A stretch of DNA of 64,000 nucleotides, from NCBI GenBank assembly GCA_020809705.1, contig CP085833.1, forward strand, positions 2,294,001 to 2,358,000, written 5' to 3'. The stretch is from Calonectria ilicicola. Lineage: Eukaryota; Ascomycota; Sordariomycetes; Hypocreales; Nectriaceae. The position numbers and the translations under genes were made by a program. The notes under the pieces were generated by a model. The model made no database searches, was not told where the DNA came from, and worked only from the letters and a program-made list of their open reading frames with translations. Positions within the stretch are counted from its first letter, which is position 1. Every line of letters starts with the position of its first letter. Shown one piece after another: positions 12,413-21,224 of this stretch.

Positions 12413-12717
12413 TCAAATAGTCTCACAAGCCCCGCAGAGGATGTTAACTTCCGAACAGAACTGCCGATATGGGTTGACGCTGTCAGAGAAAACTGACTTA
12501 ACATCATCGCAATTGGAAAACCTAGAAATAGATTTGGTATTCTCGCAATCGGCTTTAGATTTGCAGCAATCGGAAATGGTCGAGGCACAGCCCTCATCCA
12601 GGTGCCGGATACCTCGCGTAGTTGGTGCGGATTTTCCATTTTGCGTCGAATATCACGCGACTGAAGGGATAGAGGAAGAAGAGGAAGGATGGGCACTAGC
12701 AACATAAAGAGTTTCAT
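12413..12717 (-). CDS. Small secreted eight-cysteine protein, two exons
   Basis: Proposed CDS is complement(12413-12612, 12657-12717), 86 residues, with a 44-bp GTGATA...GAG intron. Exon 1 encodes a signal peptide starting MKLFMLLVPILPLLPLSL with likely cleavage near residue 20. Exon 2 lies in another frame and encodes a compact acidic domain with cysteines at residues 29, 36, 37, 43, 55, 73, 80 and 83, including the paired cysteines in SDCCKSKADC. Without splicing, exon 1 instead runs into a frame with only one cysteine, so splicing is what makes the sequence protein-like. The spacing C-CC-C-C-C-C-C lacks the second CC pair of hydrophobins. An effector, antimicrobial or surface role is possible, but none can be assigned. 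An alternative 3' splice (GTGAGA donor at about 12428) would replace the last residues. A TATA-like element and an overlapping upstream ORF lie just 5'. Confidence 0.55.
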
Positions 12718-12788
12718 GATGTAGGGAGGAAATTTAACAAGTTTTTTTCTCCCCGGCAGACTGAGAGAATGAGTTTGCTTTGATCCAT
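12714..12788 (-). other. Upstream ORF overlapping the start of the cysteine-rich gene
   Basis: A 24-codon frame begins with ATG at 12788 and stops with a TGA whose T and G are part of the ATG of the cysteine-rich protein gene (ATGA overlap). If the transcript starts upstream, ribosomes would meet this frame first, so it could limit or couple translation of the main frame. This is an observation of arrangement only; there is no evidence that the peptide is made. Confidence 0.35.
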
Positions 12789-12817
12789 GGTTAGGAATGG
12801 CGGAATTAGGATTAAAT

Positions 12818-12831
12818 AAATAGATATAAAC
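12818..12831 (-). promoter_or_regulatory. Candidate TATA element for the cysteine-rich gene
   Basis: On the minus strand the sequence reads TTTATATCTATTTA, about 100 bp upstream of the ATG at 12717. Its position suits a fungal TATA region. The surrounding DNA is AT-rich, so chance occurrence cannot be excluded. Confidence 0.3.
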
Positions 12832-13761
12832 CGTTTAAAACATGTTGCATTGTATTTCAAAACCGGAAATTGCCGATATGAAGATATCGCTGTTCAGCTT
12901 ATGTCATGATTCCTTCGCCCTCACGGTTTGGAGGTGGGCATTACTGTATATATATGATGGTTGTTGTTAAAATGGAGTTTTCCAACTACGTGGTATTTCA
13001 CTGATGACTATAATTAGGCATGAATGATCGAGAGACTTTTTGCGTTGTATATTGGCCGCAATTCAAACCTTCCTTTTCCTTATGTCAATCGCGAGCCCAT
13101 ACAATGGCAGTTCGCTTCAGTCCCCCCAATGTGTCCTCATTCCACGCTAAAAGAATCGAAACAGACCTTATTTAGCATAAATGTAGGGACCTTAGCAATT
13201 AATTAGAGACAGATACCTGTGAAGTTGTAGGATGATCCTGGCTTGATGATCCTGGGTCTATTTTTATGGTCTGGAACGAATTCTTCTTTGGAGCGATTCC
13301 TTCACTAATATTAACACATCCTGCGGCGGGTGGGCTGAGTAAGAGACGGGATCCCGTATTATTTGGTGGGTGTGATCAAAGGCATGTGCTGGATCCACAA
13401 TTCTCTACAGATTTTGCCAGTCGATGAAGAAGATGATGGGGAGTGCCACAGGCCCACACTTTCAGCCACATATACGGACTACGCCAAATAGTTATTCCGT
13501 CCCATGAGCTCAACGGCCAATCAGAACCTTGAGAAGCTCACCAGGCCATGAGAATCCATGCCTCCAAAAAATTTCACACAAAAAAGTTCGTCCTGGGCTT
13601 CACCTCTGCCGCAAGCGACAACAAGACACCCCTCGTGACCGCGTTCTCAGCGAAACCCCGCAACAATTGGGGCAAGAGGTCATCTTTAGACATCGCATTT
13701 GCGTTTTTCGACTTTTACCTATCTATCTTAAATCCGCGCATCGCGTTTTCGCAAAGCAACA
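12832..13761. other. Spacer between accessory patch and GAR1
   Basis: AT-rich until about 13250, then more balanced and pyrimidine-containing toward GAR1 (its leader). No supportable gene; the short plus-strand frame around 13024-13206 has no family signal. Confidence 0.4.
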
Positions 13762-14675
13762 ATGTCTTTCCGAGGCGGCTCCCGTGGCCGTGGTGGCTCT
13801 GGTTTTGGCGGTCGAGGCGGCGGTATGTTCTTTCCCCTCGTGCTCCCTGAGGCCTTTTTACGACGAAGCAAGCTTCGCGGGTGGCATTGCACTCAGGGGC
13901 TGGGACTTTGGCGCGCAATTGGCTCAGTCATGTCGCTGTCGTGCGATCTTTTTGAAAGTCTGGTTGGCTAACTCGAAGTTATGATGGTAGGCCGTGGCGG
14001 TTTCCAACAGCGAGACATGGGCCCTCCTGCCCAGATTCTTGGTATGTCTCTCACCTCCCTCTCTCTGGACACTGATGCCAAATCGTCGAGAGAGAAATGT
14101 CGTTGTTGCGCCTGGCTAACACCCAGCCCCCTCTAGAAATGGGCAAGTTCCTGCACGCCTGTGAGGGTGAGATGGTCTGCGAGTCCATCAACCCCAAGGT
14201 CCCCCACTTCAACGCCCAGATCTTCCTCGAGAACAAGACGGCTGTCGGCAAGGTCGACGAGGTCCTCGGCCCCATCAACCAGGTCTACTTCACCATCAAG
14301 CCCACCGAGGGCATCCAGGCCACCTCGTTCAAGGAGGGCGACAAGTTCTACATCGGCTCCGAGAAGCTCCTGCCCCTTGACAAGTTTCTGCCCAAGCCCA
14401 AGCCCCTGCCTGGTGCCCCCAAGCTCAAGCGCGCTGGTGGTGCTGGCCGAGGTGGTCCTCGCGGCGGCGCCCGTGGTGGCGGTCGTGGTGGCTTCGGCGG
14501 TGGTCGTGGAGGTTTCGGCGGCGGTCGCGGAGGCCCTTCCCGTGGAGGCCGTGGAGGTTTCGGCGGTGGTCGCGGCGGTTCTGGAGGTTTCGGTGGTGGT
14601 CGCGGCGGTGGTGGCTTCTCTCGAGGCGGCGGTGGTGGTGGTCGCGGACGTGGTGGCTTCAGCCGAGGCCGATAA
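13762..14675 (+). CDS. GAR1: H/ACA ribonucleoprotein subunit Gar1, three exons
   Basis: Gar1 is a core protein of H/ACA snoRNPs, which pseudouridylate rRNA and snRNA in the nucleolus. Inferred exons are 13762-13822, 13991-14041 and 14137-14675, giving 216 residues. Introns of 168 and 95 bp carry CTAAC branch sites near their 3' ends. The N-terminus is an RGG region ([14 protein letters not shown]), followed by the Gar1/Naf1 beta-barrel beginning near [15 protein letters not shown] and including [18 protein letters not shown] and [18 protein letters not shown] long second RGG region fills the C-terminus from about residue 145. RGG regions on both sides of the core match known eukaryotic Gar1. 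It converges on the MFS gene downstream. Confidence 0.95.
14442..14672 (+). repeat. RGG/GGF-coding repeat of GAR1
   Basis: Irregular short repeats of Gly-Gly-Arg-Gly and Gly-Phe-Gly-Gly codons form the C-terminal RGG domain of Gar1. The GC-rich repetition creates long open frames in all other readings, which are artefacts. Confidence 0.85.
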
Positions 14676-15050
14676 ACACGAGGAATCCGAGACAAAGACG
14701 ACGGACGAGAAAAGACCAAGGGGAGTACGACTACACTTGTTCAAAGAAATCTGGGGTTTTTCTGGCGTTTTACGGTGGTTTGTGCTTTGATTGTTCTTTT
14801 TGGTCCCCTCACCCTTGGGCTTCTTATCTATATCCAATACTACGGTATATGGTACGGCATTGGAGTTTGTACAAGCTCAGTGGATACCTGGATCGAGGCG
14901 AGAGATATCAAAATAGAAAGAGTACTATTTTTCAGCTTACGTGATGGCCCAAGGCACCGTTAGATGTCAAACTCCTGTGATGCATTGTTGACGCGCTATT
15001 GTTACATGAACCAAAACTCCCTCGGGGTATATCCTAACCAATGACCCGAT
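14676..15050. other. Convergent 3' region
   Basis: The shared 3' space between GAR1 (plus) and the MFS transporter (minus). No gene seen. Confidence 0.5.
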
Positions 15051-17465
15051 TTAACCACCCTTTTTAGAAGCATTCCAACGCCGATGCAACGTAACCAATA
15101 AAAGACTAAACGCCAAAAGTACACTCAGCACAGAGAAGCCTACGCCTAGATACTGAGCTGATCGATAACCCTTGAATGCTGTGCCGCCGCGCTGAAGAGT
15201 ATCCCTCTCCACAGCCCCTGCCATTCCAAGGCCCAGTGACAATGCATACGCAGCTGAAGCGCCTGTGAGACTACCTGCAAGACCATGATACCCCTGAGGA
15301 AGGCTTCGGCCAAGTGCGCCAACAGTCGCGGGGAAAGAAAGCACCATGCCAACCGGCATGATTAGAATGCTGAAAAAAGCGTTGAGCCAGTACGACTGCT
15401 TCGCCGGGGCTGTAGCCATGAGAACGGAGCTGATCATACTAGCCACCGATGAGATGACCAAGGCCCAATTTGCACCTAATTCCTTGTAAAGGAATCGGGT
15501 ACCGATGCTGGCTGTCACTCCGCCGACAATGAGAAGCGGAACAAACCCGGCGCTCATGCGAAGCAATACCCACCCTCGCAACACCTCGATGAACTGAATG
15601 AGATACCAGACCCAAATACCAAAAGCAGCCCAACTCGCCGCTGTGCAGCCAAGGGCGGCAGCAGCGGGGATCTCCATCTTTTTAATCGGCACAAGAGGAT
15701 GGGTGGCTGTCCGCTCGATATATACAAAGACAGCGACAAAAATGATACCGATGACGATGAGAACAGCAACCTGAGCATCTTTGAACGAAACAACAGGGGC
15801 TTGATTCCAGCCGACAGAAAACAGCACCAAGCCACCAACACCACAAAGTAGACCGGGGACGTCGAGCCGTTGCCAGATACTCCCCTCAATATCATGCATC
15901 ATCACGGTTTTTGAAGGAATGTTGAGCAAACTCATCGCAGCCAAGGCCAGGCACACGGTAGCAAGGCAGTAAAAGGCCCAAGACCACCAAGAATAGTGGC
16001 CAAAGAGACTGGTCATTACTGTGCCAATCATGAACCCTGCAGGAGTGGCTGCATCGAACAAGGCCATGACGATGGCCTTGCGCGGACAAGGCGGATACGC
16101 ACGTTGCAACAATGCCTGTCCGTTGGGTATGAGCAAAGCAGGACCAACTCCTTGCAACGCGCGACAAATGCAAAAGTAGGCGGTGCAAGCGCCTCCGGGA
16201 ACCCTGACATAGACGCTCAGCCCTCCAAGGAGACTCCAAAGAGCAAACCAGAAATATCCTGCCACGAATATCGACTTGTAACCGAAAATGCGACCAAGAC
16301 GGCATCCCAGCATGATGAATGTGCCTGTACCTAGAGCATATGCTGCCGTATACCATGCGAGGTGTGCTGTTGTTCTCTCATCCCCTGGAAAGGACTCGGC
16401 GAGCTTTCGGGCGGGAACGAGGGTTTGTGCTAAGCCGGCCCAAGCCAGCAACTGAGCCATGCAAATGACAAAGACGAAGAGAGCTTCGTTTGTGAATGAA
16501 TGATTAAAGTCGAGGGTTTTCGCACCGGGGGCCAAGGGTTTCCTGCGGACGCCTTGAGCAAATAATGATGTTCCCTCCGACGCATTGCGAGCATGGCCTC
16601 GTGCATCCGTGTCGAAGGGCTGTGTCTCATCTCCGGCTTCGGGTCCAATCGTCATGTATGTGTGAGCTTGAGTAGTAGCTCTGAAAGTGTCCATCCGCCT
16701 TGAAGCTTCCACAAGTCCCCCTTCAAAAAAGGTGCCCTCTGATGCAGGGGAGACAAGACCCGAGTCAGCATCCCCGGTGAGATCCGAGACGGGGTCCAAA
16801 GAGGATACTTGTCCCGAGCGGGCCGTTCGTATTGTTCCACGATGTGTCCAGTTGCGGTAGAGTCCTCGCTGTTCTTCGTGTTCGCAGCATTGTTCTGTTA
16901 TATCCTGGTCTTGCGTATTGTTAAAATGTGAGAGGGTGGGAGGGGTGTTTAATCGAGGAGGAAGGTTTGGGGTTGAAAGTCGGATCAAATCATCAGCATG
17001 GTTGTAACCTAGTTGACCAAACTGCACAGCTTCAGCATCAGACTCTTCTTGAACAAGAGTATACGAAGATTCTTCAGTTGGATGACAAGCTTCATCATCA
17101 TGAACAGAGAGAGCCCCATATTCCGGGCTTGACGACCAAGAGAGGTTTGAAAAGCTCAGTTGTCTTTCCGGCCTCGAGTCAAAGAAGGGTTGTGAGTACA
17201 CGCTGCTGCGAGAGGAGCTTCGCGAATGTGAATATGATGGAGCTGGTGGGTTAGGTACAGCAGATTGAGAACTTTGGTATTGTTGGCGATAAGATTCGGT
17301 AATGGCAACCATAGTGTTGGCAGCATTTTGAACGGCGGCATCGGCCTCGGAGCGCAGCCGGCGCTCTTCTGACTTTTCAGAGTCGGGTCGCGAATGCGGC
17401 CGGAGGGGCTCCATGACTATTGGGGAATCGGAGCCGGAGTCGAGAAGTTGAATAAATCGCAGCAC
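15051..17465 (-). CDS. 14-TM MFS transporter (DHA2/Atr1-like) with long N-terminal tail
   Basis: The intact 804-codon frame encodes a Major Facilitator Superfamily drug:proton antiporter-type protein. About 325 hydrophilic, Ser-rich, acidic residues precede the first membrane segment (starting EALFVFVICMAQLLAW). Fourteen hydrophobic segments can be counted, as in the DHA2 branch. The motif A region GCRLGRIFGYKS lies between segments 2 and 3, and ICRALQGVGPALLIPNG matches the segment 4 motif. Nearest named relatives would be yeast Atr1-like proteins; the substrate cannot be read. The start at 17465 is the first ATG, but the Met at 17414 (MEPLRPHSRP) is also possible. The N-terminal tail is far longer than in typical DHA2 carriers. 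Upstream, a GTGAGT near 17646 could belong to a leader intron. Confidence 0.88.
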   Translation of the reverse strand: MLRFIQLLDSGSDSPIVMEPLRPHSRPDSEKSEERRLRSEADAAVQNAANTMVAITESYRQQYQSSQSAVPNPPAPSYSHSRSSSRSSVYSQPFFDSRPERQLSFSNLSWSSSPEYGALSVHDDEACHPTEESSYTLVQEESDAEAVQFGQLGYNHADDLIRLSTPNLPPRLNTPPTLSHFNNTQDQDITEQCCEHEEQRGLYRNWTHRGTIRTARSGQVSSLDPVSDLTGDADSGLVSPASEGTFFEGGLVEASRRMDTFRATTQAHTYMTIGPEAGDETQPFDTDARGHARNASEGTSLFAQGVRRKPLAPGAKTLDFNHSFTNEALFVFVICMAQLLAWAGLAQTLVPARKLAESFPGDERTTAHLAWYTAAYALGTGTFIMLGCRLGRIFGYKSIFVAGYFWFALWSLLGGLSVYVRVPGGACTAYFCICRALQGVGPALLIPNGQALLQRAYPPCPRKAIVMALFDAATPAGFMIGTVMTSLFGHYSWWSWAFYCLATVCLALAAMSLLNIPSKTVMMHDIEGSIWQRLDVPGLLCGVGGLVLFSVGWNQAPVVSFKDAQVAVLIVIGIIFVAVFVYIERTATHPLVPIKKMEIPAAAALGCTAASWAAFGIWVWYLIQFIEVLRGWVLLRMSAGFVPLLIVGGVTASIGTRFLYKELGANWALVISSVASMISSVLMATAPAKQSYWLNAFFSILIMPVGMVLSFPATVGALGRSLPQGYHGLAGSLTGASAAYALSLGLGMAGAVERDTLQRGGTAFKGYRSAQYLGVGFSVLSVLLAFSLLLVTLHRRWNASKKGG

Positions 17466-19508
17466 ATGGGTGGAGAGGCCGCTCAGCAGCCAGACAAGCG
17501 ATGCCGGCTTTATGAGGAGTAATAATTAAGGTATCAGAGCTGCCATAGGCAACCACTTGACGAGCCAATGTATGTTTAACGCCTTTAATGAAGCGATCCA
17601 GGACGGAGAAGGCTTGAAGGCGAGGCTAGAGCTGGCGCAAACTCACATGGCAAGAGTCAAGAGTGGAGGAGAGGTGGCAGCAGAAATGGGAACATGTTGG
17701 TTTTGAGCCATCTTGGCGCCACAAAGGCTTACCTACCAGCCTTGGCCGGGGAGTTGGTGCAAGTCAAGTCGCGATAGGTTGCGCCGTGTGATCTGCGAGA
17801 CAAGAATAGACCAGACAGGGCTGAGCGGCATGCCCCACGCAGAGATGCATGCGAGGAGGCACCGGCCCAACTACCACGCGCTGAAGCAGAGTAGTAAGCA
17901 GTGCCTCCCCACATGGATAGCGGGAAGGCAAATGAAGAGGAGGGGGGGACTTGGTCCTATTGTCAGAAAATTGGGACATTTGGGAACCGAGCAGCGACTG
18001 AGAGGAACAATAGGAGAGCAGATGACCCGCCAACAATGACGAGGTCCATTAACAACACCAAGGTGGAGGAGGGCCGAGCGAGGAGACACTGAGAGCGAGG
18101 CGTTGCTCGGTGAAAACATGTGGTTCCATTTTAGCGCAAAGTATCACTGCTGGCCATCTGTTTCTGGAGTTGCAACGATGCAGCTGGCTGGCTCGCAGAT
18201 GGTGGAACGTCTTTGTGATGCAAGTGTGCTGGGCAATCAGCTAGACTCACTACCAAAAAAAGCAACCTGCCGCTCAGTGTCGGGTTGGGGAGGGGCTTAC
18301 ACCCAGTGTAGATCCTCTTAGCGCGCCCGTCGAAGCTTTCCCTTGCTTACCTCAGCTAGATGCACATGTCACAAGTCCAAATGTTGCGACCCTCTGGCTG
18401 TAACTAGACCGTGACCGTCAATCTCCCAGCAACCGTCAAACTCTGCATCGCAAACGGTGTCTGATATGACGGCGGCATGATTTGAAAACACAACATGGGA
18501 AAAAAAGTGCCTCTACAAGCTGGCGTTTTGCATCCATGCAGCCAACCGCTCCTTCGCTGCAACCCTCCACAGCCGCTGCCGCTAAGCAAGAGGGGCCAAC
18601 TTCAAAGTCCTTAGCACCGCCCGCCTGCATCACAGACCGACAACACAGCCACCCCAAGCCTTCCAAGCCCAACCAACCAAGTTCTGGACCAGACACGGAA
18701 CCGAATTCCACCGTGATTTTGTGCGTCTGTTTTGCTGGTCGGGTCTTGGTGAATCTTAATCTGTGCCATGTTTCATCCCGTCTCATTGACCCGCAATGTG
18801 AAAAACTTACAGCAGTGTGTGTGTGTGCATGTGTGTGTATGTATGCCTCCCGTACGCTCTCCCGCGTTTCTATGCTCTTGATGCACGTGGTGGAAAGAAG
18901 TGAACGAATAGAACTCTGCCGTACCTGCATATATTCAATGTGTAGGTAGAAATAAAATGTCAGATGTGGTATGCCACTCAGGTACCACGGGACGTTGAGG
19001 CTGAGACTGATAATGTGTTTGATCGGTATGTTTGCAGCAAAGATGGATTCTGCCAATCAGACACATAACATGGGGTACTCCGCACATCCGGCTTGGCCAG
19101 GATTTCTCCAAACCCCAGAGCTCCAAAAGCGGTAGACACACCTGCATTTCATAACCTTACTTGGTCTTCGTGATTTTCCTGGTCAAAAAATAAGACAATA
19201 AACAAATAGTCAACGTATGCCAAAGCTTTGTGGTCCTGACTGACGAACATTACTAACACTGATATCGGCGACCATGCACATCGGCGACCAAACTTTGAGA
19301 TAGTGCTCCACTGCACTTGTCGGCCAGCTCGATGGAAAGTGGCATCACCCAATTTACAAATCATGATACCACTGGCCTTTGTGGGCAGACTAGTAGTTAT
19401 GGACTCGCTTTCTATAAATACGAGCTAGGCTCAAGTTGCTAGCTTGGTTGTGCACAAGCCCAACCAGGTTGACCTTTCGACATTTACGCCTCTCAACCTG
19501 CAATTCCA
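17466..19508. other. Divergent intergenic region
   Basis: About 2 kb between the divergent MFS and reductase genes, probably holding both promoters. It contains a TG-repeat run at 18815-18844 and a TATA element at 19413. No coding content was recognised. Confidence 0.45.
19413..19420 (+). promoter_or_regulatory. TATA box of the reductase-rhodanese gene
   Basis: TATAAATA occurs 96 bp upstream of the first in-frame ATG (19509) and 165 bp upstream of the second (19578). A start of transcription about 30 bp downstream would include both ATGs, so the longer N-terminus could be translated. Confidence 0.45.
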
Positions 19509-21224
19509 TTGATGTTTGGGCAGGGCATTATATCTCGACATATCTACACCACCACCCATAAATTATTGCATAGCACCATGACCAAGAAAATCGTCATTGT
19601 TGGAGCCGTTGCTGGTGGCATGTCTGCAGCAACTCGGCTCCGTCGTCTCGATGAGACATTAGACATCACCGTATTTGAGCATGGAGGGTACACCAGCTTT
19701 GCCAATTGTGGATTGCCTTATGCTCTCGGTGATGTCATCAAGGATGATGCTGCGCTGGTCCTGAACACCGCCGAAAGCTTCAAAGACCGCTTCAATATCA
19801 ACATTCATCTAAACACCGAGGTCATTGGAATAAATACCAAATCCCGCTTAGTCGACGTGCGGGCACTAGGAGAGGATGACACTCGGCAAATTAGCTATGA
19901 TAAACTTATTCTGTCGCAAGGCGCCGAGGCATTTCGACCCCCCATTGATGGAGCGAATCAAGATCACGTATTCACTTTACAAACCATTTCGGATCTCCAA
20001 GATATCAAAAGGACCATATCAGATCGCGAGGTAAAACAAGCCTGCGTGATTGGCGGCGGGTTCATTGGCATAGAAGCGGCCGAGAATATGCGCGAACTTG
20101 GACTCGAGGTTTCGCTGGTCGAGTATTCGCCGCATATCATGCCGCCCATTGACCGCGATATGGCAGAAATTATCCAAACGGAATTCAACACCAAGGGCGT
20201 AAATTTGTTTTTGAGTGCTAGGATCAAGAGCATCGAGAAATCATGCGTGACCTTGGAAAATGGCACCGAGATTCCTGCCGGTTTGGTTATCATGGCTGCA
20301 GGAGTGAGGGCTCGAACGGCCCTTGCCAGCCAAGCGGGATTAGATGTCGGCAAAACTGGAATAAAGGTTAATGCACAAATGCAAACATCTGACCCTGACA
20401 TCTACGCTGTCGGCGACATGGTCGAAACTGAACATCGGATTATGCAACAATCAGTTGCACTCGCTCTGGCTGGACCAGCAAACCGACAAGGGCGGCTTGC
20501 AGCTGATGCCATATTAGGCAAGCCAGTAAGCTACCGGGGGAATGTTGGTACAGCCATTTGCAAGGTTTTTGATCTCACCATGGGCTTCGTAGGCCTGTCG
20601 ATTGAGGCACTTCGCCGGAAGGGCCTTGACCCCCTGTGGGTGACGGTACACCCACAGGACCATGCGAGTTATTATCCAGGTGCACACCCGATATCCCTGA
20701 AGCTTGCTTTCGAGAAAGATACAGGTCGCATACTGGGAGCTCAGGCTGTTGGGGTAGCCGGTGTCGATAAGCGTATTGATGTGATAGCTACTGCCATGCA
20801 GGCGGGTATGACAGTGTTTGACCTGGAGCATCTTGAACTAGCATATGCACCACCATATGGTTCGGCGAAGGACCCCGTTAACATGGCCGGGTTTGTTGCC
20901 TCAAATGTGCTCCGTGGAGATGTCCAAATTCTTCACGCGGAAGATCTTAATCCCAAAACACTCAACATGCTGCAGCTCGTCGACGTTCGCTCTCCAAAGG
21001 AATTTGCCCGTGATCACTTGGAAGGCGCCGTCAATCTTCCAGTAAACGGTTTGAGACATCAAGTGTGGAAGCTCGACAAGTCAATTCGTGTGTTGGTGTA
21101 CTGCCAGGTGGGCTATCGTGGCTACCTTGCCTCGCGAATTTTGAAGCAAATGGGCTTTGACGTCGCCAATCTTGATGGTGGCTTCAAGGCAGTGGTAGAT
21201 GGAGGTTTCAAACGTGGCCATTGA
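19509..21224 (+). CDS. CoA-disulfide/persulfide reductase fused to rhodanese (CoADR-RHD/Npsr type)
   Basis: A flavoprotein disulfide reductase with a C-terminal rhodanese domain, the architecture of bacterial CoADR-RHD and NADH-dependent persulfide reductases, which reduce CoA disulfide, CoA persulfide or polysulfide. Counting from the Met at 19578, the FAD-binding GAVAGG motif is at the N-terminus, the single redox cysteine is Cys44 in SFANCGLPY (staphylococcal CoADR uses Cys43), the NAD(P)H-binding IGGGFIGIEAAE follows, and a second FAD motif is DIYAVGDM. The rhodanese domain starts near LQLVDVRSPKEFARDH and has catalytic Cys509 in YCQVGYR. The frame is intronless, 571 residues from 19509 or 548 from 19578. 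The extra 23 residues contain Arg, His, Lys, Thr and no acids, so might target mitochondria. The bacterial-type architecture without introns suggests horizontal transfer, unproven here. Confidence 0.92.
   Translation: MMFGQGIISRHIYTTTHKLLHSTMTKKIVIVGAVAGGMSAATRLRRLDETLDITVFEHGGYTSFANCGLPYALGDVIKDDAALVLNTAESFKDRFNINIHLNTEVIGINTKSRLVDVRALGEDDTRQISYDKLILSQGAEAFRPPIDGANQDHVFTLQTISDLQDIKRTISDREVKQACVIGGGFIGIEAAENMRELGLEVSLVEYSPHIMPPIDRDMAEIIQTEFNTKGVNLFLSARIKSIEKSCVTLENGTEIPAGLVIMAAGVRARTALASQAGLDVGKTGIKVNAQMQTSDPDIYAVGDMVETEHRIMQQSVALALAGPANRQGRLAADAILGKPVSYRGNVGTAICKVFDLTMGFVGLSIEALRRKGLDPLWVTVHPQDHASYYPGAHPISLKLAFEKDTGRILGAQAVGVAGVDKRIDVIATAMQAGMTVFDLEHLELAYAPPYGSAKDPVNMAGFVASNVLRGDVQILHAEDLNPKTLNMLQLVDVRSPKEFARDHLEGAVNLPVNGLRHQVWKLDKSIRVLVYCQVGYRGYLASRILKQMGFDVANLDGGFKAVVDGGFKRGH

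Noticed and set aside
13823..13990. Possible C/D-box snoRNA in GAR1 intron 1
   Set aside because: An ATGATG-like element is present only near the 3' end, after the CTGA sequence, so C and D boxes are in the wrong order.
14133..14837. Long frames on both strands over GAR1
   Set aside because: They are by-products of the GC-rich glycine/arginine repeat of the true Gar1 frame.
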